Both the position numbers and the translations under genes were made by a program. The notes under the pieces are model-generated. The model was given only the letters and a program-made list of their open reading frames with translations, was not told the origin of the DNA and did not search any database. DNA of 64,000 nucleotides, taken from contig JAQFVV010012574.1 in assembly GCA_028023455.1 (NCBI GenBank), positions 855,501 through 919,500 on the forward strand, written 5' to 3'. This stretch comes from Epiperipatus broadwayi (lineage: Eukaryota > Onychophora > Udeonychophora > Euonychophora > Peripatidae). Positions 37,800 to 47,640 of the stretch are shown in pieces (position 1 is the stretch's first letter; every line of letters starts with the position of its first letter).

Positions 37800-37949
37800 A
37801 ATAGAACAACAATTAAAGGTTTTTGGACCATCAGCTGAAAGTGTTTGACTACCAGCGGTTTTCTCCAAAAAGATGCCCGAACTTAATTGTTTAGAGGAAG
37901 TAAAAGTCATAACAAGATTTCTGTAGGTGAACCTCTAGAAAGATCATTA
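37800..37949 (+). pseudogene. Decayed 3' end of 18S rRNA with start of ITS1
   Basis: The segment 'gtttagaggaagtaaaagtc' at 37889-37908 is the universal eukaryotic 18S 3' region. It is followed by a mutated form of the next conserved block ('ataacaagatttctgtaggtgaacctctagaaagatcatta', ending at 37949, quoted here in pieces: ataacaagatt / tctgtaggtgaacct / ctagaaagatcatta). The upstream part (37811-37885) still follows the helix just before this block. Several substitutions at positions invariant in living rRNA show it is not functional. No 5.8S follows within the next kilobase. Confidence 0.88.
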
Positions 37950-38157
37950 CAGAGAAAAACATTAAAATTAATAGATAAATAGACGGATAAATGGATAAAC
38001 AGCAAGAAAGTGAGAGAATAACTCTTGAATAGTAAATAATTTTTAAATATTCTTCAAATAAACTGTAAAATAGAGGACATTATTCATCAGCTTTTCCAAC
38101 TATCTAATGGTGAGGACTTTAGTAGTATTGAGTCACTGTTTTATATTTTAGCTATAA
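37950..38157. other. AT-rich spacer
   Basis: Short 'atagataaatagacgg' runs follow the rRNA scrap and could be an ITS1 remnant. Nothing else is visible. Confidence 0.5.
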
Positions 38158-41100
38158 TATTCATTTATTGATCAATTATATATATATATATATTGTGCCC
38201 TTTTATATGGGTCACCATTTAAGTTTTGTGCTATCAGTAGAAATTTTAATTTAAGAAGGATTTAAAAGTGTGTGTTGCTGCGTGGTAAGTTCCTAAGTTT
38301 AATTAAAGCAATCTATGAGTTTTGATATGTGTTGTGTTGGTATTGAGAAGATCTTAAGATGTGATGATTATAATATAATACGCATTAATAAATTAATAAC
38401 AAAGTTTAAAGATAAAGTTTTAAAAGACAGTTAAAATTAGACAAAGATATTTATTTATTGAAAATATGTTAAAGGTGAATAGAAATATTTTAAATTATAA
38501 GTACTCAAATTGAGATTAATATTTGATTTTAATCATTCAAATAATTATTTTGAAATCTGTATAATATCTTTTTATTTTAAAAATAAATATTTATTTTAAA
38601 AGCAATTGTTAGTTATTTTTAGTTATGGGAGCTTGTATTGTAAAAAAACAGATGTTAATTAGAGATCACACACACATGTTGGAGCTTTCCTAAAGTTGCA
38701 AAAACTATTTTAAAATTATGTTGTGAAATTTATAAATAATACGTGAATTATCACGAGATAAAAAAAATAAAGATATTAATGTAAAATATTAAATTTGATT
38801 TTAAAAAATATTGTCTTAAAAATATAACGTGTTTAAAAAGATTTAGTTTATTTTAAATGATCTTATAAAATCTAGATTTAAATCAAGTGAGAAAGAATAT
38901 TTTAAAAAATGTTTGATAGGTTTAAATAAACGATAAAGATTATTTTTAAAAAAAAATGTAATAACATTAAATATTAAATAAGTCATTATTTTATTTTTAA
39001 TAGTGTGTTAGTAAATATGCAAATAAGCTGGAGTTTGTTGTTTAAATGTCCAATCAGATAAGGGTTTCGCCAGTAAAAAGGATTCAATTGTTGAAGGGGG
39101 CCTCTACAATAAATTTTAAAAGTAATAGGTATTGAGAAAATAGCAAGTAAATTTAAAGCCTAAAATCAGTGAAAATCAGGTGTTTGTATATAATTTTATG
39201 GAGTTTTAAATGATAGTAGCAGTAGAAACTATTCCCTATTGGTCTTCCAATATCGAAACTCAATTTAGTAGATAATCATGGAAAATCAATCGGAAATATA
39301 TCAGAAACTTTATGCAGAAAAATAACAGGCGGATTAGTACAAAAAGAGATGGAGAAAAGTGTTTGGACTATAAATAGTATTAAAAAGTTTAAATTACTAT
39401 TGTCTATTATAAATAGATATTTAAAGAAATATGATCTTCTATAGAAAGAAAGTATTTTTGAGATTTTAAAAATAAAATGTATCTTAGTAAAGTATAAGAA
39501 GTAGTAATTTTAATAAATAATGTTGTTAAGTCTTTGTGCTAAAAGACTAAATATTGACTTTGAAAAGGCAATAGATTATAAATATGATTATTTAAAATGT
39601 AATATAATAAAATTATTATATTGAAGTAATCTAAAACTGGATGTTATAGATGGAAAAATAGATTCTTACCTAGTATATTGTTTGAAAATTAAGTAATATT
39701 TCCAAATAATAATCTAATCACAATTGTTAAAATAATTAATGTAAAAAATTTATAAACTATAAATATTTTGAAATAAAATTTTAAAATAATATTTAGAAAA
39801 CTGGATCAGAAAGAAACTTATAAACTATTTTTTAATTTTTATTTTTGTTTTCTTATGGAACTTATTATTATTTTTAAAAAAGCTCCTTTTTTTATAAATT
39901 TAAAAACATTAAAGGACAGGAATAGTGTTCTATTGCTTTATCGTAGGTATTTGTTAGTTTTATGTAGACAAGTGTGTGGAAATAGTATATTTTTATTTTA
40001 TTTATTTATAAAATAAAATATTATAAACTATAAAAGTAGTTAGGTACTTTATTAAATAATACTAAAATAATATAATAATTAATTCTAAATTTTTTATAAT
40101 TAAAGAATACTAATGAATGTTTTGAGTGAAATTAATTTTTTATTTTATGAAGCCAAATCGAAGTCTGGATAGCAGATTGGCTTTTTTTTGAAAACTTATA
40201 TGTTTTGATGAATTTAATATTTTTTTCTTTAGCAACAAATATTTGTTTTGTGGATGAATGTATAGATATTTTAAGAAAAAAACATATTACACTTTATTAA
40301 ATAATAAGTTTTAATTATATTCACGCAATAAAGACTTAAAATAATTATATGTTCTTCATAAAAAATTTTGTATTTTATTATGTTATAGTATTAGAATTAT
40401 ATTTATTCTTTATTAGTATTATTTTATTTTTGCAAGTAGGAATAGATTTGAAAGACTATTTTTTTTTTGTATTTTGTTTTATTAAATAAGTTAAGTTACT
40501 TATGGGTAGGCTATATTTGAATTGAAGTTTATTAAGTATAAACGATGTAGTATGAATTTGGTGATATCTTTGTTTAAAGTTGTATTTATTTTATCGGAAG
40601 TTTTAGTAAATTTAGAGGTGTTTATAAATAAAATTATCAGAAAGGTTAAAATAAATATTAAGTAAAGTAATGATTTTACAGAAAGAATCATAGAATTTAT
40701 CTAAGGTATGCTTTTATTGAAAGAAATGATAAAAAAGTATTTGATATAGTATATATGCATATTTGATAAAATAGATTACTTAAGTAAAGTATAAGTATCA
40801 ATTATTTGTTTTACATTCAGTACTAATTTTATAAAGTATTAATGCAATATAAAGTAAAATAGAAATACATAAAGGTAATACTTAATTAGTGTAGCTATTT
40901 AATTATGAAGTTTCTTGTTTAATACATAAATAGTCTGCATATTATTATTTGTAGTAATTAAAGTACTATTTATTTTTAAAATTAAGTTTTTGAAAACATA
41001 ATATTATTAGTAAGTATTTGAAGAATGTAAATTGTATTAATGAATTAGAGTATAAACTTTGTATTTGTAATTCTTATTTTATTTTATTTTTTCAAATTCT

Positions 41101-41963
41101 AAACTGTAAAAGTTAAAAATTTATTTGAAGTTATTGTAAATAAATTTTTAATTGTTTAAAGTGTGTCGATTTCATTATTTTTACAGCATTTTGTCAGATG
41201 ATTTGAAATAAAAAATATTTGTAAAAATAATTTGTTATTATTATTTAGAAATAAAAATATTTGTTAAATTATTTTATAAGAATTGATTGAATGAAAGAAA
41301 ATATTGAATGTATAAAATGATTATAATGCATTATAAGATAAGTATTGTTTATTCGTTATTAAGTATAAGATTTTGATTTATCAAAATTAAGTACATTGAA
41401 TAAAATATATATGATTGTTTGTTCATTTATGTTGTTATATCTGATAGATGAGATTAAATTACCTCTAAGATTAGTATTATTTATTATTATTATTTAAATA
41501 AGTTAGGTGTATTTAAGTTTGATATAAATACATCATACTTATTTACATGAGTTATTATTATTTTAAAAATTTAGAAGAACTGAGATTATTTAATTATATT
41601 TTAAGTTAGAAGATTAGTATTTATTTTAGTATTGTTAAAGATAATTTATTTCATTTAAAAGTATAAGAATGCTATAGATGTAGTGGTAAGATGATAAGGT
41701 AGTGGTAGTATTCTTATGCATTAGAGTATCTTGGGAGATATTAACTAGTTAAATCTGCTTATTACTTTTAATTTTGATTTCTATTTAATTAGTATAATCT
41801 AGAACTATATTGATTTTGTGATTGATAATAAATTTAATTAAGATATGTAATATAAAAGTATATTAAAGATAGTATGAAATATTATTAAGTATAATGTACT
41901 GGTTGTATTTTTAATATTTTTAGAAGTATTCATTTATTGATCAATTATATATATATATATTGT
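38158..41963 (+). mobile_element. 3.77-kb G-skewed insertion with 37-39-bp flanking direct repeats
   Basis: The block has clearly more G than C on the plus strand and very low G+C, changing sharply at both ends. A direct repeat beginning TATTCATTTATTGATCAATT, followed by (AT)n and TTGT, lies at 38158-38196 and 41927-41963. Inside the left repeat the sequence GTGCCCTTTTATATGGGTCAC begins (38195). A GC-richer patch lies at 39053-39110 ('ccaatcagataagggtttcg', then GGGGGCC). A diverged inverted relative lies at 12.3-16.4 kb. No coding frame in the standard code exceeds about 60 codons. A segment at 39277-39442 reads as a 54-residue unbroken basic stretch containing LLLSIINRYLKKYDLL, unrecognised. 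Its element class is unknown. Confidence 0.65.
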
Positions 41964-43450
41964 TCTCTGACTAAAAGAAATAGAGAAAGTTACGTATTAA
42001 AATGTTTTAATCAATAAGTAAATTTGATCATCATCAATGATAGTTTTCCATAACATACCACCCACTTAACTCAATTTATTTCTTACATATACTTTATTTA
42101 ATTTAAACAGGTAATATATAAAATATTTTATCCTGTAGTATAAATTTTGTATAATTCGAATACTTTGTATGGAGGCATCAAACTATATCTCATACTATGA
42201 AATCACTTTTACTTCAAAAATAAAAATATGATAAAATGTAAAGGATTTTTCTTTTCCTTTTTTTTTTTTTTTTTTTTGGCATTCTTCATTCTTATTAGAT
42301 TAATTTCTTTTTTTTTTTTTTTTAAGTTTTTCCAACTTATGGTGCACTAGCATTTAAAATTGTGATTAATAAATGATATTTCTCACTCCCTATTCTATGA
42401 AATCGGTTCTATAAATGATTAGTCAAAAAGAATATTGGAATTACATTTTCTAGTAGCATTATTATTTTTATCTTCATATTAATAAGACAGTGAATAAAGC
42501 TTTTATAATAATAGGGGCTATCATTGACAAGATAGAACATTTAGCACATCCATTAAATATAAACTTTTATTATCTTTCATCCCTTCTCATCCTTTCCATT
42601 ATGTAATTCGATTCAATCATCTGGAACTTATATATTAAGAGGGTTAAATTTAATCTGGCTTTGTTGGACTCTCCAAATACAATCACTTTAATGATCATTG
42701 TAATATCTCTGGAGTCAAAGAAAAAAATTAGATTTTTTTACACAAGACCATTCTTAGTATATAATTATCTGAGATTTGTTGACTTATAAATATTTCCATG
42801 CCTCAGCCTTAATAAATATTACGTTAAATAACGAGTAATGCGCTTTATAAATATTATTATTTACAATATTAGATTATATAATGCTTAAATCTAATCCTCT
42901 GTTGATAAAAATTTTATATGATCAATATTTATAAGAAGGATTTTATGAACAATAATATTCCTCATTTTGACCTTAATTCAGTAAAGGTCTAAAACTAAAA
43001 CGCAATTTATAATTTTATATCCATGAATTTGTTACTCCTTCGTTTTTTTTCTTTTCTTTTTTTTTACTCATGCATTGTATTTTCCTCTTATATCATTTTT
43101 CCTTTGTTTTTCTCTATTATCATATCATTTAATCATAATTGATTTGTTATTTATTTTAATATCTATTCTGTAATTTTCACTTGAATAAAATTGAATTATT
43201 ATTATTATTATTATTTATTATTATCACTATTATTACATTTTAGAAATCAATTCCTGCGATTATATGACTAATATTTCATTAGAATGATCTCTCAGATGTT
43301 TGATTTTTTTTGACTGCTCAAAGGCCCATTCACATTGCAATTATAGAGTCTACATACTTCTTTGCTAGTCATTCTTTTTATCTTTTGTCACTAAACTTTC
43401 TGACATTGGACATATTCTTAATAATATTAATCATATCATATATGACGAAA
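41964..43450. other. AT-rich non-coding stretch
   Basis: No gene. Long poly-T runs lie at 42259-42278 and 42308-42324, and a short TTA run near 43196-43235. Confidence 0.6.
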
Positions 43451-43813
43451 TAGGACAATCTCAACCTGGTCATTCATGGTTCAAGTGATAATCCAGTTCT
43501 AGTCCTGATTACATGACAATACTAGCTTGGAATTCAAACCTGGACTCTTAGATTTTTGAATATTGAATTTTAAGACAGGATGGTTCAGTTGGTTAGAGTA
43601 TTACCTTAAAATTCAATATTCAAAATCTAGTACTGTCACTGGCCAAGCCAGCAACATTTGAAGAAAAGAGGGAAATAATACCTCTCAAAACATTGTGCAC
43701 ATACTAACCTATATGCTATTACTAACAATTGAATGTAATTAGAATATTTAAATAAAGTTAAATTTTTCTAAAGACATTCAATACTTAATATTAGTTCATG
43801 GAAATAGTCCAGT
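43451..43813 (+). mobile_element. Family C copy with a short hairpin
   Basis: The right part (43576-43813) matches the right arm of the 33453-34040 foldback. It has GGTTCAGTTGGTTAGAG (A-box-like), 'taccttaaaattcaata', and the tail 'aaataaagttaaatttttct', ending 'catggaaatagtcc'. The left arm is reduced to about 30 bp of inverted match (43545-43574). Confidence 0.75.
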
Positions 43814-44031
43814 ATATAAATACAATTAAGATAGCTGATTTGTTTTCAACTATACTAACAAAATCTTGCTTTTGAAGAAATTATTGACGATAAAAAAATT
43901 TAATTCAAATAGATTGACAAAACAGATAAATTTTAATTCTTTTCTCTGTTATTCATAAATGTTATAAAATGAAATTTATTATAATGATTTGAAATTATAA
44001 ATTTATTTAACGCACATTGATTATGTAAGTA

Positions 44032-44259
44032 ATATTTACTAAGGCAATAAACCTAAAGCATGTGTGGTTGAAAATGCGAAGATAGGGACCTCTACAGGTC
44101 TTAACCACAAGCTTCAGCTATTTATATAGAAAGTAGGTTGAAGTAAAGAAGGGTTCCCCTCTTTTCTTCCAATACATAAGCTTGTGGTTAAGACCTGTAG
44201 AGGTCCCTACCTTCGCATTTTCAACCGCACATCTTTAGGTTTATTACCTTAGTAAATAT
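44032..44259. mobile_element. Near-perfect foldback, 82-bp arms
   Basis: Arms at 44032-44114 and 44178-44259 are almost fully complementary. The inner 38 bases, including 'gacctctacaggtcttaacc', match without a break; a few mismatches lie outside (for example 'catgtgtggttga' against 'tcaaccgcacatc'). The 63-bp spacer is unrelated. The high arm identity suggests recent arrival or arm homogenisation. No protein and no tRNA-like boxes are visible. Confidence 0.9.
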
Positions 44260-44379
44260 AATGATTTGTATTGATAGCATTATACTTTTCTTATATGATG
44301 AACTAATTCCATCACTTTACTTGAATTGTTAAATGTTTTTTAAAGAAATTCAAACTGTTTACACTTTTCAGACATATTC

Positions 44380-44575
44380 ACATATGTTAGCATAGAAAAC
44401 AATGTGCCAAGTAGAACTGATCGCTCTTCTCTATGTATTGCTGGTATGATCAATGACAATCACATGAGAATTGAATCCAGGATCTTTAAATTCATAATTA
44501 CTAAATTTAAAGTAACTATGTAAGCAGTTATACTATTCTGTTAAAGTAACAATCAGTAGAAATGTTATATATTTA
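44380..44575 (-). repeat. Family C, eroded minus-strand copy
   Basis: The reverse complement matches the tRNA-like half of family C in order: 'tactgattgttactttaaca', 'cttacatagttactttaaat', 'gatcctggattcaattctca', then 'gctaacatatgtg'. The A box is badly eroded. Confidence 0.55.
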
Positions 44576-45533
44576 TTTATGAGGGTCATTCTGATTTTTT
44601 CATTTTTCTCTATAAATACAAGAGGTTCTTAAACATTACAGAATATTACACTAAAATGACTTATGGGAAATTCATCACTGTCATGCGAGTATTTTTTTAA
44701 GTTGTTTTTTACTTTTTTCTTCTGTCTTATTTTTTTTGTTTTTCCATTCAGACTTATATTTATTGGCATAGGTATGGTCTGTTACTTTAGACAGATGATT
44801 TTTTCTCTAATAATTATTTTATATTATTTTTACATTCCCTACATTCACATTGTATTTCATAAATGCAATTTCTTTTCAGAATTTCAAGTTTTTTAGAGAT
44901 AATGATTCCTCACAGTATGGAAAGCTGTTTTACTATTATACTGATTGCAGATTTTCTTTAGTTGTTCTGGCATTTCTAAAATATGTGGAAACATCCTTTA
45001 TGTACCTGGAGTATATGATATATATTATAAAATTACAATATTAGTTAATGGGATTATTTTGGAATGTATACAATAAGCAAAACTTCATAAAAATATGTTT
45101 AAAAAAATCAACAAAAAGTATATTTTTATTTTATTTTATTGCAGTTTTGATTTTAAAAGATCAGTCTGACAACTTATGGACTGTGTTGGAATCTGGATGA
45201 AATGTGGATTTTTTTTTCAGATCCAAGCAATATCTGGTCTGTAAATAGAAGTATGATAACCTTAGCTGGCAAAAACCCCCACAAACTTTCACTCTCTGGT
45301 ATTTTACCAACTCACTATTATCTTGTCTACCATTGTGTTTCAATAAAGAATTAATGAAAAGGTTTGTATGTTCTGTTGTGAGATATATAAACACCTGTTT
45401 TATCTACATACTTTTAATTATACATTTCCATGATAGAAGTAATATCTTCAGTTAATATATTTTATTTTTAATTGAGCAAATTTTCAATAACTTAAAATAT
45501 CATATGTATAAAATTAATAATTTAGATTTAATG

Positions 45534-45583
<50 letters not shown>

Positions 45584-45594
45584 ATTTAATGTAG
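44576..45594. other. AT-rich stretch with unassigned frames
   Basis: No gene is supported. Two overlapping plus frames (44663-44896, 44850-45044) are hydrophobic Phe/Ile/Tyr strings without motif. A minus frame (45161-45394) is of more mixed composition with several Cys but matches nothing I know. A (TA)n array spans 45540-45579. Confidence 0.5.
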
Positions 45595-45700
45595 GGGATT
45601 TAAACACAGACTTTCAAACTTCCTTCAGCTATCCATTCTATCTCATACAACCAATCATATACCCACACATATAAAAAGATAAATGATCTCCAAATTTGCA
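45595..45700 (-). repeat. 5'-truncated copy of the 54.3-kb hammerhead element family
   Basis: The reverse complement aligns with the sequence just after the hammerhead core at 54337-54445. It has 'atcatttatctttt', 'atatgtgtgggtatatgatt', 'ggttgtatgagatagaatgg', then a tRNA-like 'gtttaaatcccc'. The ribozyme core itself is missing, as in a 5'-truncated retrocopy. Confidence 0.7.
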
Positions 45701-45878
45701 TACATCTGCTTATCTACTTAATAAAGTGGATTTTTTCTTTTTTAGACTTCAAATCTGAGTGCACTTTTGGTGAAGTTCACCCAGTTCAAATTTTAATATA
45801 CCTTCAATAAATTTGCAATCTGAATCAAGCATTATCTTGAGTCATATTTAGCAATGTAATCTCCATATAGGACAGACT

Positions 45879-46028
45879 TCAAATCACCTCCATCTCAGCA
45901 ACTCTTATTTGAAACTCTCCAACATTTTCCATCGCAATGTAATATCCAGAATCCCAAAGGACTTTGATACCATTTTCATCTTCAGGAGTCTGAACTTTAA
46001 AGTCTTGAAGACTTGTATGTTTATCCAT
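45879..46028 (-). CDS. Unrecognised 49-residue open frame in GC-richer island
   Basis: On the minus strand an ATG with a good Kozak context (GAAACATGG) at 46028 opens a 49-codon frame ending in TGA at 45879-45881. An in-frame TGA lies two codons upstream of the ATG. The peptide is balanced and acidic (it begins MDKHTSLQDFKVQTPEDENG and ends with an EFQIRVAEMEVI stretch), unlike chance frames in this window. The surrounding 45730-46050 is visibly GC-richer. I recognise no domain. It could be a small gene, an exon, a retrotransposed fragment, or the 5' part of a transposon frame next to the RTE relic. Confidence 0.35.
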   Translation of the reverse strand: MDKHTSLQDFKVQTPEDENGIKVLWDSGYYIAMENVGEFQIRVAEMEVI

Positions 46029-46438
46029 GTTTCAGTGTAAAATGTTAACAACTGTCATCATTTGTATTATGCACGTATATATATAATGATAAAGTTATGT
46101 ACCAGATGTCTAAATATAAAGATATACCAGATGATGGGGAAATCCATTAGTAATGTTGGTATTTAAGAAAAATGTTAAAGAAAATATTAGAAATTATACA
46201 CCTATTAGTTATTTACCAATTCTATACAAAATCTTTATCAAGATATATACAACATGTTTTCAGAAAACTTTGGATTTTATCCAACCAAAAGAATAAGATA
46301 TATTTAAAATTAGTTTAACACAATGGATTACATCCAGGTATTGAAAGAATTTATAGAAAGGCTCATTCAATATGAGTTGCCATTATGCTTTGTATTAGTA
46401 GATAATGAAAAGGCATTTGTTTCTATAAAATATTTACA

Positions 46439-46545
46439 ACTGTCAAGCGTTATTAGCTGAGAGGTCAGCGCAACCACAGTGGAAGCAAGCAGTTGGTTGC
46501 AGACGGTTGTTGCAGGTTTGCCTCCTGGCCAATGCTATGACCTAA
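46439..46545 (+). repeat. tRNA-derived SINE inserted in the RTE relic
   Basis: It starts CTGTCAAGCG, has 'agctgagaggtcagcg' (A-box-like) and GCAGGTTTGCCTCCTGG (B-box-like), and ends 'caatgctatgacc' plus A-rich tail and (TA)n. It has the same family layout as 35136-35218 and 36419-36500. 'atatttacaa' occurs just before it and again just after the TA run, a likely target duplication. Confidence 0.7.
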
Positions 46546-46546
46546 G

Positions 46547-46550
<4 letters not shown>

Positions 46551-46588
<38 letters not shown>

Positions 46589-46610
46589 CAATTATTAAAA
46601 TTTCAATTAT

Positions 46611-46655
<45 letters not shown>
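46551..46655. repeat. Two (TA)n arrays separated by a duplicated flank
   Basis: (TA)n at 46551-46585 and 46616-46654, each followed by 'atttacaattattaaaat', look like a local duplication of array plus flank. Confidence 0.85.
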
Positions 46656-46657
<2 letters not shown>

Positions 46658-47640
46658 CAATTATTAAAATTGAAAACTTGGTATAAGATATTGACATATT
46701 CTGAAGAATATTTATCAAAATGTACTAGCAATGATTAGTTATATGATCATAATAAGAAGACAAACTCTGAGAAAAATGTACTAAAGGGAAATTCTATATT
46801 ACCAAAGCTTTTTATAATAATTTTATAAGAAGTATTTTGTGGATTAAAATATGAAGCTAAGAAAGTGAAAGTAAATGGAGATTATTTGATTAATCTATAT
46901 CTTCAAGATAATGTGACAGCTTTTGCAAATAGTGTTTCAGAGTTTCAGGAAATATATAGTTATCAGATAAATTAAGAAAGTAGAATTAACGATAAATGTT
47001 GAAAAGATTGATGTAATGTTCAATGGATTTTCTCAGAAAAATAAATAAATAATGAAATTATAAATTAGAAGAAGTTAACAAGAACAAATATGTTGGTCAA
47101 ATTATTAACATAGCTAAAACATAATGGATTAAATTAAGCATAGAACTAAACTTGGATTGAGTATTTTTAATAGAAATAACTTTATATTAAAAGAAAATAG
47201 ATTTTTAATACATGTGTTTTACCAGTTCTTATTTATGTATCTGAGACTTGGACAGTTAACAAAAACACAATCCTGAGACTTCAGACCATTTACCCATATA
47301 AGGAGAGATGTATTTTAAGAATAACAAGAAGAGATCAAAAATGAAATATAGAAATGAAAGAAACAAGTAGATATTATTGATGTCAGTGAAACAATAAATA
47401 TACTAAAATGGAATTGGGCTGTATATATTGCTATAAGAGAATATAATAGATAGACACTTAGCTTTAAATTAGAATCTGGATGTAAGGGATCTATAAAGAA
47501 ACTCCGTGTGAGATAGATAGATGAAACAAGTTTGCAGGTGGGATATTAAAGAAAGAAATTAGAGATCAGAATAATTGGATTCATTCTGCAGTGAATTGAT
47601 AATGGTTGAGAATGAGAATGACGATATATCAAAACATATT

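Larger units (their letters stand above)
46130..47640 (+). pseudogene. RTE-clade LINE reverse transcriptase relic
   Basis: Translated fragments in several frames follow an RTE-type LINE. First come the palm/fingers (NYTPISYLPILYKIFIKIY near 46194), then the block equivalent to LCLAFVDYEKAFDS (near 46384-46425) and a degraded post-catalytic region. Later come a stretch near 47215-47340 equivalent to the RTE 'VLPVLIYGSETWT' segment and a C-terminal block near 47400-47580 equivalent to 'GRPRTRWIDE..NWI'. The catalytic FADD region near 46900-46930 is damaged. Stops and shifts are numerous. A tRNA-derived SINE and TA arrays interrupt it at 46439-46655. The endonuclease domain is missing, as in a 5'-truncated copy. 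Confidence 0.82.

Noticed and set aside
40150-40190. Hairpin aagccaaatc/gattggctt followed by eight T, like a bacterial terminator
   Set aside because: The context is clearly eukaryotic repeat DNA, and T runs after chance hairpins are common at this base composition.
40500-40691. 63-codon hydrophobic minus-strand frame in the G-skewed block
   Set aside because: The corresponding part of the inverted relative (about 13.45-13.65 kb) is alignable as DNA but does not preserve the protein, so there is no sign of coding constraint.
38158-41963. Mitochondrial insertion (NUMT) as an explanation for the G-skewed block
   Set aside because: I found no recognisable mitochondrial rRNA core, tRNA or protein segment on either strand, and a shared terminus with the 16.4-kb copy fits a repeat better. 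Not excluded without the organism's mitochondrial genome.
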